Assembly (NCBI GenBank): GCA_037954235.1
Contig: JBBMOA010000036.1
Coordinates: 1-64,000, forward strand
Source: Aulostomus chinensis
Taxonomy: Eukaryota > Chordata > Actinopteri > Syngnathiformes > Aulostomidae
Direction: 5' to 3'
Length of the DNA: 64,000 nt
This document shows positions 24,133-36,744 of this stretch, piece after piece (the first letter of the stretch is position 1; each line of letters starts with the position of its first letter). Below the pieces are notes generated by a model. That model ran no database searches. It was not told the DNA's origin and was given only the letters and a program-made list of their open reading frames with translations. The position numbers and the translations under genes are program-made.

Positions 24133-27100
24133 AAAAATAAACACTTCTTGCAAAACTCCTGTATTTTGATGAAAAGTTACTGAAATCCACCTGTAACTTA
24201 AAGTTTATGCATCTTTCTATGCTCTCAGGTTGAAACTTGACTGAAAAATCACTTTGAACAAAAGTTATGGCATTTTTGTATCACAGGTCACAAATAGTGT
24301 TTTCTCAGCAAGAGCAGGCCAAATGAACACTTCTTGCAGAACTCCTGTATTTTGATGAGAACTCACTGTAATCCAGCTGTAACTTCAAGTTTATGCATCT
24401 TTCTATGCTTTCAGATTGAAACTTGACTGAAAACTCACTTTGAACAAAAGTTATTGCATTTTTGTGTCACAGGTCACAAATAGCGTTTTCTCAGCGAGAG
24501 AAGGCCAAAATGAACACTTTATGCAGAACTCCTGTATTTTAAGGAAAACTAACTGAAATCAAGCTTTAACTTCAAGTTTATGCATCTTTCTATGCTTTCA
24601 GGTTGAAACTTGACTGAAAACTCACTTTGAACAAAAATTATGGCTGTTTTGTGTCACAGGTCACAAATAGTGTTTTCTCAGCGAGAGAAGGCCAAAATGA
24701 ACACTTCTTGCAAAACTCCTGTATTTTGATGAAAACTCACTGAAATCCACCTGTAACTTCAAGTTTATGCATCTTTCTATGCTTTCAGATTGAAACTTGA
24801 CTGAAAACTCACTTTGAACAAAAGTTATGGCTGTTTTGTGTCACAGGTCACAAATAGCGTTTTCTCAGCAAGAGAAGGCCAAAATGAACACTTCATACAG
24901 AACTCCTGTGTTTTGATGAAAACTCACTGAAATCAAGCTGTAACGTCAAGTTTATGCATCTTTCTATGCTTTCAGGTTGAAACTTGACTGAAAACTCACT
25001 TTGAACAAAAGTTATGGCATTTTTGTGTCACAGGTCACAAATAGCGTTTTCTCAGCGAGAGAAGGCCAAATGAACACTTCATGCAGAACTCCTGTATTTT
25101 GATGAAAACTCACTGAAATCCACCTGTAACTTCAAGTTTATGCATCTTTCTATGCTTTCAGGTTGAAACTTGACTGGAAACTCACTTTGAACAAAAGTTA
25201 TGGCATTTTTGTATCACAGGTCACAAATAGGGTTTTCTCAGCAAGAGAAGGCCAAAATGAACACTTCATGCAGAACTCCTGTATTTTGATTAACACTCAA
25301 TGAAATCCACCTGTAACTTCAAGTTTATTCATCTTTCTATGCTTTCAGGTTGAAACTTGACGGAAAACTCACTTTAAAAAAGAGTTATGGCATTTTTTTA
25401 TCACAGGTCACAAATAGAGTTTTCTCAGCGAGAGAGGGCCAAAATGAACACTTCATGCAGAACTCCTGTATTTTAAAGAAAACTCACTGAAATCAAGCTG
25501 TAACTTCAAGTTTATGCATCTTTCTATGCTTTCAGGTTGAAACTTGACTGAAAAATCACTTTGAAGAAAAGTCATTGCATTTTTGTATCACAGGTCACAA
25601 ATAGTGTTTTCTCAGCGAGAGAAGGCCAAAATGAACACTTCATGCAGAACTCCTGTATTTTGATGAAAACTCACTGAAATCATGCTGTAACTTCAAGTTT
25701 ATGCATCTTTCTATGCTTTCAGGTTGAAACTTGACTGAAAACTCACTTTGAACAAAAGTTATGGCTTTTTTGTGTCACAGGTCACAAATAGCGTTTTCTC
25801 AGCAAGAGAAGGCCAAAATAAACACTTCTTGCAAAACTCCTGTATTTTGATGAAAAGTCACTGAAATCCACCTGTAACTTAAAGTTTATGCATCTTTCTA
25901 TGCTCTCAGGTTGAAACTTGACTGAAAAATCACTTTGAACAAAAGTTATGGCATTTTTGTATCACAGGTCACAAATAGTGTTTTCTCAGCAAGAGCAGGC
26001 CAAATGAACACTTCTTGCAGAACTCCTGTATTTTGATGAGAACTCACTGTAATCCAGCTGTAACTTCAAGTTTATGCATCTTTCTATGCTTTCAGATTGA
26101 AACTTGACTGAAAACTCACTTTGAACAAAAGTTATTGCATTTTTGTGTCACAGGTCACAAATAGCGTTTTCTCAGCGAGAGAAGGCCAAAATGAACACTT
26201 TATGCAGAACTCCTGTATTTTAAGGAAAACTAACTGAAATCAAGCTTTAACTTCAAGTTTTTGCATCTTTCTATGCTTTCAGGTTGAAACTTGACTGAAA
26301 ACTCACTTTGAACAAAAATTATGGCTGTTTTGTGTCACAGGTCACAAATAGTGTTTTCTCAGCGAGAGAAGGCCAAAATGAACACTTCTTGCAAAACTCC
26401 TGTATTTTGATGAAAACTCACTGAAATCCACCTGTAACTTCAAGTTTATGCATCTTTCTATGCTTTCAGATTGAAACTTGACTGAAAACTCACTTTGAAC
26501 AAAAGTTATGGCTGTTTTGTGTCACAGGTCACAAATAGCGTTTTCTCAGCAAGAGAAGGCCAAAATGAACACTTCATACAGAACTCCTGTGTTTTGATGA
26601 AAACTCACTGAAATCAAGCTGTAACGTCAAGTTTATGCATCTTTCTATGCTTTCAGGTTGAAACTTGACTGAAAACTCACTTTGAACAAAAGTTATGGCA
26701 TTTTTGTGTCACAGGTCACAAATAGCGTTTTCTCAGCGAGAGAAGGCCAAATGAACACTTCATGCAGAACTCCTGTATTTTGATGAAAACTCACTGAAAT
26801 CCACCTGTAACTTCAAGTTTATGCATCTTTCTATGCTTTCAGGTTGAAACTTGACTGGAAACTCACTTTGAACAAAAGTTATGGCATTTTTGTATCACAG
26901 GTCACAAATAGGGTTTTCTCAGCAAGAGAAGGCCAAAATGAACACTTCATGCAGAACTCCTGTATTTTGATTAACACTCAATGAAATCCACCTGTAACTT
27001 CAAGTTTATTCATCTTTCTATGCTTTCAGGTTGAAACTTGACGGAAAACTCACTTTAAAAAAGAGTTATGGCATTTTTTTATCACAGGTCACAAATAGAG

Positions 27101-27494
27101 TTTTCTCAGCGAGAGAGGGCCAAAATGAACACTTCATGCAGAACTCCTGTATTTTAAAGAAAACTCACTGAAATCAAGCTGTAACTTCAAGTTTATGCAT
27201 CTTTCTATGCTTTCAGGTTGAAACTTGACTGAAAAATCACTTTGAAGAAAAGTCATTGCATTTTTGTATCACAGGTCACAAATAGTGTTTTCTCAGCGAG
27301 AGAAGGCCAAAATGAACACTTCATGCAGAACTCCTGTATTTTGATGAAAACTCACTGAAATCATGCTGTAACTTCAAGTTTATGCATCTTTCTATGCTTT
27401 CAGGTTGAAACTTGACTGAAAACTCACTTTGAACAAAAGTTATGGCTTTTTTGTGTCACAGGTCACAAATAGCGTTTTCTCAGCAAGAGAAGGC
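24133..27494 (+). repeat. 9-monomer HOR (1,681 bp), copies 1 and 2
   Basis: The marker CAAGAGCAGGCC is at about 24311 and 25992, 1681 bp apart, nine monomers less 2 bases. Each unit runs through AATAAACACTTCTTGC, AAGAGCAGG, TTTATGCAGAAC with AAACTAACTG, TTCAGATTG, TTCATACAG with GTAACGTCAAG, ACTGGAAACTC, GATTAACACTC, TGACGGAAAAC and GAAGAAAAGTCATTGC variants. Copies 1 and 2 look almost identical. The right part of copy 1 from about 24759 also starts the 14.2-kb unit. Confidence 0.88.
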
Positions 27495-28055
27495 CAAAAT
27501 AAACACTTCTTGCAAAACTCCTGTATTTTGATGAAAAGTCACTGAAATCCACCTGTAACTTAAAGTTTATGCATCTTTCTATGCTCTCAGGTTGAAACTT
27601 GACTGAAAAATCACTTTGAACAAAAGTTATGGCATTTTTGTATCACAGGTCACAAATAGTGTTTTCTCAGCGAGAGAAGGCCAAAATGAACACTTCTTGC
27701 AGAACTCCTGTATTTTGATGAGAACTCACTGTAATCCAGCTGTAACTTCAAGTTTATGCATCTTTCTATGCTTTCAGATTGAAACTTGACTGAAAACTCA
27801 CTTTGAACAAAAGTTATTGCATTTTTGTGTCACAGGTCACAAATAGCGTTTTCTCAGCGAGAGAAGGCCAAAATGAACACTTCATGCAGAACTCCTGTAT
27901 TTTAAGGAAAACTCACTGAAATCAAGCTTTAACTTCAAGTTTATGCATCTTTTATGCTTTCAGGTTGAAACTTGACTGAAAACTCACTTTGAACAAAAGT
28001 TATGGCTGTTTTGTGTCACAGGTCACAAATAGGGTTTTCTCAGCGAGAGAAGGCA
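27495..28055 (+). repeat. 3-monomer spacer between 9-mer copies 2 and 3
   Basis: Three monomers that match about 23590-24130. They shift the next CAAGAGCAGG marker to 28233, 2241 bp (12 monomers less 3 bases) after copy 2 and 3922 bp (21 monomers) after copy 1. The 9-mer array is therefore not a simple tandem; at least one unit was copied together with left-flanking monomers. Confidence 0.8.
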
Positions 28056-29691
28056 AAAATAAACACTTCTTGCAAAACTCCTGTATTTTGATGAAAAGTT
28101 ACTGAAATCCACCTGTAACTTAAAGTTTATGCATCTTTCTATGCTCTCAGGTTGAAACTTGACTGAAAAATCACTTTGAACAAAAGTTATGGCATTTTTG
28201 TATCACAGGTCACAAATAGTGTTTTCTCAGCAAGAGCAGGCCAAAATGAACACTTCTTGCAGAACTCCTGTATTTTGATGAGAACTCACTGTAATCCAGC
28301 TGTAACTTCAAGTTTATGCATCTTTCTATGCTTTCAGATTGAAACTTGACTGAAAACTCACTTTGAACAAAAGTTATTGCATTTTTGTGTCACAGGTCAC
28401 AAATAGCGTTTTCTCAGCGAGAGAAGGCCAAAATGAACACTTTATGCAGAACTCCTGTATTTTAAGGAAAACTAACTGAAATCAAGCTTTAACTTCAAGT
28501 TTATGCATCTTTCTATGCTTTCAGGTTGAAACTTGACTGAAAACTCACTTTGAACAAAAATTATGGCTGTTTTGTGTCACAGGTCACAAATAGTGTTTTC
28601 TCAGCGAGAGAAGGCCAAAATGAACACTTCTTGCAAAACTCCTGTATTTTGATGAAAACTCACTGAAATCCACCTGTAACTTCAAGTTTATGCATCTTTC
28701 TATGCTTTCAGATTGAAACTTGACTGAAAACTCACTTTGAACAAAAGTTATGGCTGTTTTGTGTCACAGGTCACAAATAGCGTTTTCTCAGCAAGAGAAG
28801 GCCAAAATGAACACTTCATACAGAACTCCTGTGTTTTGATGAAAACTCACTGAAATCAAGCTGTAACGTCAAGTTTATGCATCTTTCTATGCTTTCAGGT
28901 TGAAACTTGACTGAAAACTCACTTTGAACAAAAGTTATGGCATTTTTGTGTCACAGGTCACAAATAGCGTTTTCTCAGCGAGAGAAGGCCAAATGAACAC
29001 TTCATGCAGAACTCCTGTATTTTGATGAAAACTCACTGAAATCCACCTGTAACTTCAAGTTTATGCATCTTTCTATGCTTTCAGGTTGAAACTTGACTGG
29101 AAACTCACTTTGAACAAAAGTTATGGCATTTTTGTATCACAGGTCACAAATAGGGTTTTCTCAGCAAGAGAAGGCCAAAATGAACACTTCATGCAGAACT
29201 CCTGTATTTTGATTAACACTCAATGAAATCCACCTGTAACTTCAAGTTTATTCATCTTTCTATGCTTTCAGGTTGAAACTTGACGGAAAACTCACTTTAA
29301 AAAAGAGTTATGGCATTTTTTTATCACAGGTCACAAATAGAGTTTTCTCAGCGAGAGAGGGCCAAAATGAACACTTCATGCAGAACTCCTGTATTTTAAA
29401 GAAAACTCACTGAAATCAAGCTGTAACTTCAAGTTTATGCATCTTTCTATGCTTTCAGGTTGAAACTTGACTGAAAAATCACTTTGAAGAAAAGTCATTG
29501 CATTTTTGTATCACAGGTCACAAATAGTGTTTTCTCAGCGAGAGAAGGCCAAAATGAACACTTCATGCAGAACTCCTGTATTTTGATGAAAACTCACTGA
29601 AATCATGCTGTAACTTCAAGTTTATGCATCTTTCTATGCTTTCAGGTTGAAACTTGACTGAAAACTCACTTTGAACAAAAGTTATGGCTGT
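28056..29691 (+). repeat. 9-monomer HOR, copy 3
   Basis: Same monomer order as 24133-25813, with GCCAAAATG after the marker where copies 1 and 2 have the one-or-two-base-shorter GCCAAATG. It ends at a monomer with GGCTGTTTTGTATC that leads to the GATTAACACTCAATG monomer at 29772. Confidence 0.85.
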
Positions 29692-32485
29692 TTTGTATCA
29701 CAGGTCACAAATAGGGTTTTCTCAGCGAGAGAAGGCCAAAATGAACACTTCATGCAGAACTCCTGTATTTTGATTAACACTCAATGAAATCAAGCTGTAA
29801 CTTCAAGATTATGCATCTTCCTATGCTTTCAGGTTGAAACTTGACTGAAAAATCACTTTGAACAAAAGTTATGGCATTTTTGTATCACAGGTCACAAATA
29901 GCGTTTTCTCAGCGAGGGAAGGCCAAAATGAACACTTCTTGCAGAACTCCTGTATTTTGATGAAAACTCACTGAAATCAAGCTGTAACTTCAAGTTTATG
30001 CATCTTTCTATGCTTTCAGGTTGAAACTTGACTGAAAACTCACTTTGAACAAAAGTTATGGCATTTTTGTGTCACAGGTCACAAATAGCGTTTTCTCAGC
30101 GAGAGAAGGCCAAATGAACACTTCATGCAGAACTCCTGTATTTTGTGGAAAACTCACTGAAATCAAGCTGTAACTTCAAGTTTCTGCATCTTTCTATGCT
30201 TTCAGGTTGAAACTTGAATGAAAAATCACTTTGAACAAAAGTTATGGCATTTTTGTATCACAGGTCACAAATAGCGTTTTCTCAGCGAGAGAAGGCCAAA
30301 ATGAACACTTCATGCAGAACTCCTGTATTTTAAGGAAAACTCACTGAAATCAAGCTTTAACTTCAAGTCTATGCATCTTTCAATGCTTTCAGGTTGAAAA
30401 ATGACTGAAAACTCACTTTGAACAAAAGTTATGGCTGTTTTGTGTCACAGGTCACAAATAGGGTTTTCTCAGCGAGAGAAGGCCAAAATGAACACTTCTT
30501 GCAGAACTCCTGTATTTTGATGAAAACTCACTGAAATCAAGCTGTAACTTCAAGTTTATGCATCTTTCTATGCTTTCAGGTTGAAACTTGACTGAAAAAA
30601 AACTTTTAAAAAAAGTTATGGCATTTTTGTATCACAGGTCACAAATAGTGTTTCTCAGCGAGAGAAGGCCAAAATGAACACTTCATGCCGAACTCCTGTA
30701 TTTTGATGAAAACTCACTGAAATCCACCTGTAACTTCAAGTTTATGCATCTTTCTATGCTTTCAGGTTGAAACTTGACTGAAAACTCACTTTGAACAAAA
30801 GTTATGCTATTTTTGTATCACAGGTCAAAAATAGCGTTTTCTCAGCGAGAGAAGGCCAAATGAACACTTCATGCAGAACTCCTGTATTTTGATGAAAACT
30901 CACTGAAATCAAGCTGTAACTTCAAGTTTATTCATCTTTCTATGCTTTCAGGTTGAAACTTGACGGAAAACTCACTTTAAAAAAGAGTTATGGCATTTTT
31001 TTATCACAGGTCACAAATAGAGTTTTCTCAGCGAGAGAGGGCCAAAATGAACACTTCATGCAGAACTCCTGTATTTTAAAGAAAACTCACTGAAATCAAG
31101 CTGTAACTTCAAGTTTATGCATCTTTCTATGCTTTCAGGTTGAAACTTGACTGAAAAATCACTTTGAAGAAAAGTCATTGCATTTTTGTATCACAGGTCA
31201 CAAATAGTGTTTTCTCAGCGAGAGAAGGCCAAAATGAACACTTCATGCAGAACTCCTGTATTTTGATGAAAACTCACTGAAATCATGCTGTAACTTCAAG
31301 TTTATGCATCTTTCTATGCTTTCAGGTTGAAACTTGACTGAAAACTCACTTTGAACAAAAATTATGGCTGTTTTGTGTCACAGGTCACAAATAGGGTTTT
31401 CTCAGCGAGAGAAGGCCAAAATGAACACTTCATGCAGAACTCCTGTATTTTGATTAACACTCAATGAAATCAAGCTGTAACTTCAAGATTATGCATCTTC
31501 CTATGCTTTCAGGTTGAAACTTGACTGAAAAATCACTTTGAACAAAAGTTATGGCATTTTTGTATCACAGGTCACAAATAGCGTTTTCTCAGCGAGAGAA
31601 GGCCAAAATGAACACTTCTTGCAGAACTCCTGTATTTTGATGAAAACTCACTGAAATCAAGCTGTAACTTCAAGTTTATGCATCTTTCTATGCTTTCAGG
31701 TTGAAACTTGACTGAAAACTCACTTTGAACAAAAGTTATGGCATTTTTGTGTCACAGGTCACAAATAGCGTTTTCTCAGCGAGAGAAGGCCAAATGAACA
31801 CTTCATGCAGAACTCCTGTATTTTGTGGAAAACTCACTGAAATCAAGCTGTAACTTCAAGTTTCTGCATCTTTCTATGCTTTCAGGTTGAAACTTGAATG
31901 AAAAATCACTTTGAACAAAAGTTATGGCATTTTTGTATCACAGGTCACAAATAGCGTTTTCTCAGCGAGAGAAGGCCAAAATGAACACTTCATGCAGAAC
32001 TCCTGTATTTTAAGGAAAACTCACTGAAATCAAGCTTTAACTTCAAGTCTATGCATCTTTCAATGCTTTCAGGTTGAAAAATGACTGAAAACTCACTTTG
32101 AACAAAAGTTATGGCTGTTTTGTGTCACAGGTCACAAATAGGGTTTTCTCAGCGAGAGAAGGCCAAAATGAACACTTCTTGCAGAACTCCTGTATTTTGA
32201 TGAAAACTCACTGAAATCAAGCTGTAACTTCAAGTTTATGCATCTTTCTATGCTTTCAGGTTGAAACTTGACTGAAAAAAAACTTTTAAAAAAAGTTATG
32301 GCATTTTTGTATCACAGGTCACAAATAGTGTTTTCTCAGCGAGAGAAGGCCAAAATGAACACTTCATGCCGAACTTCTGTATTTTGATGAAAACTCACTG
32401 AAATCCACCTGTAACTTCAAGTTTATGCATCTTTCTATGCTTTCAGGTTGAAACTTGACTGAAAACTCACTTTGAACAAAAGTTT
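29240..32485 (+). repeat. Second 9-monomer HOR (1,680 bp), about 1.9 copies
   Basis: Bases 29240 to about 30805 match 30920 to about 32485 at an offset of 1680-1681 bp. Markers are TGACGGAAAAC (about 29281 and 30961), GATTAACACTCAATG (29772 and 31452), TTTTGTGGAAAAC and TTTTAAGGAAAAC with GTCTATGCATC. The first copy has a one-base deletion (TAGTGTTTCTC, near 30647) that the second lacks. The left end overlaps the end of the previous 9-mer copy, which shares those monomers. Confidence 0.88.
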
Positions 32486-33994
32486 TGGCTGTTTTTTTAT
32501 TATCACAGGTCACAAATAGCGTTTTCTCAGCGAGAGAAGGCGAAAATGAACACTTCATGCATAACTCCTGTATTTTTTGGAAAACTGCATGAAATCCACC
32601 TGTAACTTCAAGTTTTTGCATCTTTCTATGCTTTCAGGTGGAAACTTGACTGAAATCTAGCTTTGAACAAAAGTTATGGGTGTTTTTTTATTATCACTGG
32701 TCACAAATAGCGTTTTCTCAGCGAGAGAAGGCCAAAATGAACACTTCATGCATAACTCATGTATTTTTTTTTAAAACTCCATGAAATCCACCTGTAACTT
32801 CAAGTTTATGAAACTTTCTATGGTCTCAGGTTGAAACTTGACTGAAAACTCACTTTGAAAAAAAGTTATGGCTGTTTTGTGTCACATGTCACAAATAGCG
32901 TTTTCTCAGCGAGAGAAGGCCAAAATGAACACTTCATGCTTAACTCCTGTATTTTGAGGAAAACTGCCTGAAATCCACCTCTAACTTCTCTTTTATGCAT
33001 CTTTCTATGCTTTCAGGTTGAAACTTGACTGAAAACTCACTTTGAACAAAAGTTATGGCTGTTTTGTATCACAGGTCACCAATATTTTTTTCCCAGTGAG
33101 AGAAGGCCAAAATGAACACTTCATGCATAACTCCTGTATTTTGAGAAAAAATGCGTGAAATCCACTTGTAACTTCTATTTCAAGTATGTTTCTATACTTT
33201 CAGGTTGAAACTTGACTGAAAACTCGTGTTTAAAAAAAGTTATGGCTGTTTTTTATCAGAGGTCACAAATAGTGTTTTCTAAGCGAGAGAAGGCCAAAAT
33301 GACCACTTCATCCATAACTCCTGTATTTTGTGGAATACTGCGTGAAATCCACCTGTAACTTCTGTTTTATGCATCTTTCTATGCTTTCAGGTTGAAACTT
33401 GACTGAAAACTCACTTTGTTTTTTATCACAGGTCAAAACTAGTGTTTTCACAGCGAGAGAAGGCCAAAATGTACTCTTCATGTATAACTCCTTTATTTTT
33501 TTGGAAAAATGCCTAAAATCTACCCATAACTGAAAGTTTATGCATCTTTCTATGCTTTCAATTTGAAACTTGTCTGAAAACTCACTTTGAACAAAAGTTA
33601 TGGCTGTTTTTTTATCACAGGTCACAAATAGTGTTTTCTCAGGGAGAGAAGGCCAAAATGAACACTTCATGCATAACTCCTGTATTTTTAGTAAAACTGC
33701 CTGAAATCCACCTGTAACTTAAAGTGTATGCATCTTTCTATGCTTTCAGGTTGAAACCTGACTGAAAACTAACTTTGAACAAAAGTTATGGCTGTTTTGT
33801 ATCACAGGTCACAAATAGCATTTTCTCAGCGAGAAAAGGCATAAATGAACACTTCATGCATAACTCCTGTATTTTGAGGAAAACTGAGTGAAATTCACCT
33901 GTAACTTCAAGTTTATGAAACTTTCTATGGTCTCAGGTTGAAACTTGACTGAAAACTCACTTTGAAAAAAAGTTATGGCTGTTTTGTATCCCAG
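32486..33994 (+). repeat. Heterogeneous G-type monomers (copy A)
   Basis: About eight monomers with much higher divergence than the T-type blocks to the left. They carry T-tract and TATTA length changes (GTTTTTTTATTATCAC), a monomer shortened near 33416 (CACTTTGTTTTTTATC) and variants such as TTCTATTTCAAGTATG. No clear higher-order period is seen in this stretch. On the minus strand the indels leave two longer open frames by chance; see the rejected items. Confidence 0.8.
32981..33016 (+). other. 3'-splice-site-like segment, example from a G-type monomer
   Basis: CTAAC is followed by a pyrimidine-rich stretch ending CTTTCTATGCTTTCAG before GTT, with the AG about 35 bases downstream of the branch-like A. 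The pyrimidine-CAG part recurs in nearly every monomer on the plus strand. The CTAAC form is limited to G-type copies. Nothing here shows that the array is transcribed or spliced, so this is a resemblance only. Confidence 0.3.
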
Positions 33995-34315
33995 GTCACA
34001 AATAGCGTTTTCTCAGCGAGAGAAGGCCAAAATGAACACTTCATGCATAACTCCTTTATTTTGAGGTAAACTGAGTGAAATCCACCTGTAACTTGTCTTT
34101 TATGCATCTTTCTATGCTTTCAGGTTGAAACTTTACTGAAAACTCACTATAAAAAAAAGTTATGGCTGTTTTGTATCACAGGTCACAAATAGTGTTTTCT
34201 AAGCGAGAGATGGCCAATATGACCACTTCATGCATAACTCCTGTATTTTGTGGAAAACTGAGTGAAATCCACCTCTAACTTCTCTTTTATGCATCTTTCT
34301 ATGCTTTCAGGTTGA

Positions 34316-34690
34316 ACTTTCACTTCGAAGTCATTTTGAAAAAAATAATACGTTTTTGATGTCACGGTTCACGAAGACTGTTTTCAAAACAAAAGAAGAA
34401 ATTTTAAACATTTCATGCAGAACTCTATTAGTTTGAGCAAAGCTGGCTTAAAAGCACCTGTTACTTCAAAGGTTTTCATCATTCTGTGTTTTCAGATTTG
34501 AAGTTCACTGAAAGGTCAGTGTGATCAAGAGTTCCAGCATTTGTGATCACAGGTCACACAATGCCTTTTACCAGCGAGAGTCCTCTGGAGTGAACACTTC
34601 TTGCTGAACTCCCTTATTTTGAGGAAAACTGACTGAAATCCACGTGTCATGTCAAGGTAATGTAATTTTCATTGTATTCATGTTGAAACT
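34316..34690 (+). repeat. Strongly diverged monomer pair, instance 1
   Basis: Two monomers that keep the 187-bp phase (TCACGGTTCAC to TCACAGGTCAC is about 185 bp) but have drifted far more than any others. Examples are ACTTCGAAGTCATTTTG, GTTCACGAAGACTG, CAAAACAAAAGAAG, CTCTATTAGTTTGAGC, GCTGGCTTAAAAGCACC, TGTGATCACAGG and CAGCGAGAGTCCTCTGG. ACTTCGAAGT and TGTGATCACA are perfect 10-bp palindromes not found in ordinary monomers. It is recognisable satellite, not an insertion, because the landmarks CATTTCATGCAGAACTC and ACAGGTCACA remain in order. Confidence 0.9.
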
Positions 34691-36369
34691 TGTCTGAAAA
34701 CTCACTTTGAACAAAAGTTATGGCTGTTTTGTATCACAGGTCACAAATAGCGTTTTCACATTGAGAGAAGGCCAAAATGAACACTTCATGCATAACTCCT
34801 GTATTTTGAGGAAAATTAAGTTAAATCCACCTGTAACTTCAAGTTTATGCATCTTTCTATGCTTTCAGGTTGAAACTTGACTGAAAACTCACTTTGAAAA
34901 AAGTTTAGGGCTGTTTTGTATCACAGGTCAAAAATAGCGTTTTCTCAGCTAGAGAAGGCCAAAATGAAAACTTCATGCATAACTCGTGTATTTTGAGGAA
35001 AACTGTGTGAAATCCACCCGTAACTCCAAATTTATGCATCTTTCTATGCTTTCAGGGTGAAACTTGACTGAAAACTCACTTTGAACAAAAGTTATGGCTG
35101 TTTTGTATCACAGGTCACAAAAAGTGTTTTCTCAGCGGGAGAAGGCTAAAATGAACACTTCATGCATAACTCCTGTATTTTGAGGAAAACTGCCTGAAAT
35201 CAACCTCTAACTTCTCTTTTATGCATCTTTCTATGCTTTCACGTTGAAACTTGACTGAAAACCCACTTTAAACAAAAGTTATGGCTGTTTTTTATCACAG
35301 GTCACAAATAGCGTTTTCACAGCGAGAGAAGGCCAAAATGAACATTTCATGCATAACTCCTGTATTTTTAGGAAAACTGTGTGAAATCCAACTGTAACTT
35401 CAAGTTTATGTATCTTTCTTTGCTTTCAAGTTGAAACTTGACTGAAAACTCACTTTGAACAAAAGTTATGGCTGTTTTGTATCACAGTTCACAAATAGTG
35501 TTTTCTCAGCGAGAGAAGGCCAAAATAAACACTTCATGCTTAACTCCTGCATTTTTTGGAAAAATGCATAAAATCCACCTGTAACTTAAAGTTTATGCAT
35601 CTTTCTATGCTTTCAGGTTGAAACTTGACTGAAAACTCACTTTGAAAAAAAGTTATGGCTGTTTAATATCACAGGTCACAAATAGTGTTTTCTCAGCGAG
35701 AGAAGGCCAAAATGAACACTTCATGCTTAACTCCTGTATTTTGAGGAAATCTGCGTGAAATCCACCTGTAACTTCTCTTTTATGAATCTTTCTATGCTTT
35801 CAGGTTGAAACTTGACTGAAAACTCACTTTGAACAAAAGTTGTGGCATTTTTGTATCACAGGTCACAAATAGCGTTTTCTCAGCGAGAGAAGGACAAAAT
35901 GAACACTTCATGCATAAATCTTGTATTTTGAGGAAAACTCACTGAAATGAAGCTGTAACTTCAAGTTTATGCATCTTCCTATGCTTTCAGGTTGAAACTT
36001 GACTGAAAAATCACTTTGAACAAAAGTTATGGCATTTTTGTATCACAGGTCACAAATAGCGTTTTCTCAGCGAGAGAAGGCCAAAATGAACACTTCATGC
36101 ATAACTCCTTTATTTTGAGGTAAACTGAGTGAAATCCACCTGTAACTTGTCTTTTGTGCATCTTTCTATGCTTTCAGGTTGAAACTTTACTGAAAACTCA
36201 CTATAAAAAAAAGTTATGGCTGTTTTGTATCACAGGGCACAAATAGTGTTTTCTAAGCGAGAGATGGCCAATATGACCACTTCATGCATAACTCCTGTAT
36301 TTTGTGGAAAACTGAGTGAAATCCACCTCTAACTTCTCTTTTATGCATCTTTCTATGCTTTCAGGTTGA

Positions 36370-36744
36370 ACTTTCACTTCGAAGTCATTTTGAAAAAAAT
36401 AATACGTTTTTGATGTCACGGTTCACGAAGACTGTTTTCAAAACAAAAGAAGAAATTTTAAACATTTCATGCAGAACTCTATTAGTTTGAGCAAAGCTGG
36501 CTTAAAAGCACCTGTTACTTCAAAGGTTTTCATCATTCTGTGTTTTCAGATTTGAAGTTCACTGAAAGGTCAGTGTGATCAAGAGTTCCAGCATTTGTGA
36601 TCACAGGTCACACAATGCCTTTTACCAGCGAGAGTCCTCTGGAGTGAACACTTCTTGCTGAACTCCCTTATTTTGAGGAAAACTGACTGAAATCCACGTG
36701 TCATGTCAAGGTAATGTAATTTTCATTGTATTCATGTTGAAACT
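36370..36744 (+). repeat. Strongly diverged monomer pair, instance 2
   Basis: Second copy of the pair, created by the 11-mer duplication. By eye it is the same as instance 1 over the diverged stretch. Confidence 0.9.

Noticed and set aside
32364..32621. Minus-strand open frame of 85 codons
   Set aside because: Same satellite frame as in other monomers (its peptide contains the recurring KFQPESIERCI stretch). It is lengthened by indels in a G-type monomer.
33308..33670. Minus-strand open frame of 120 codons
   Set aside because: Longest frame in the window, but it is the same satellite peptide repeated about twice because a shortened monomer near 33416 happens to keep frame. No start context, domain or independent composition supports a gene.
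34316..34690. Transposable element insertion
   Set aside because: The diverged segment keeps satellite landmarks in order and the 187-bp phase. It has no terminal repeats, target duplication or coding remnant.
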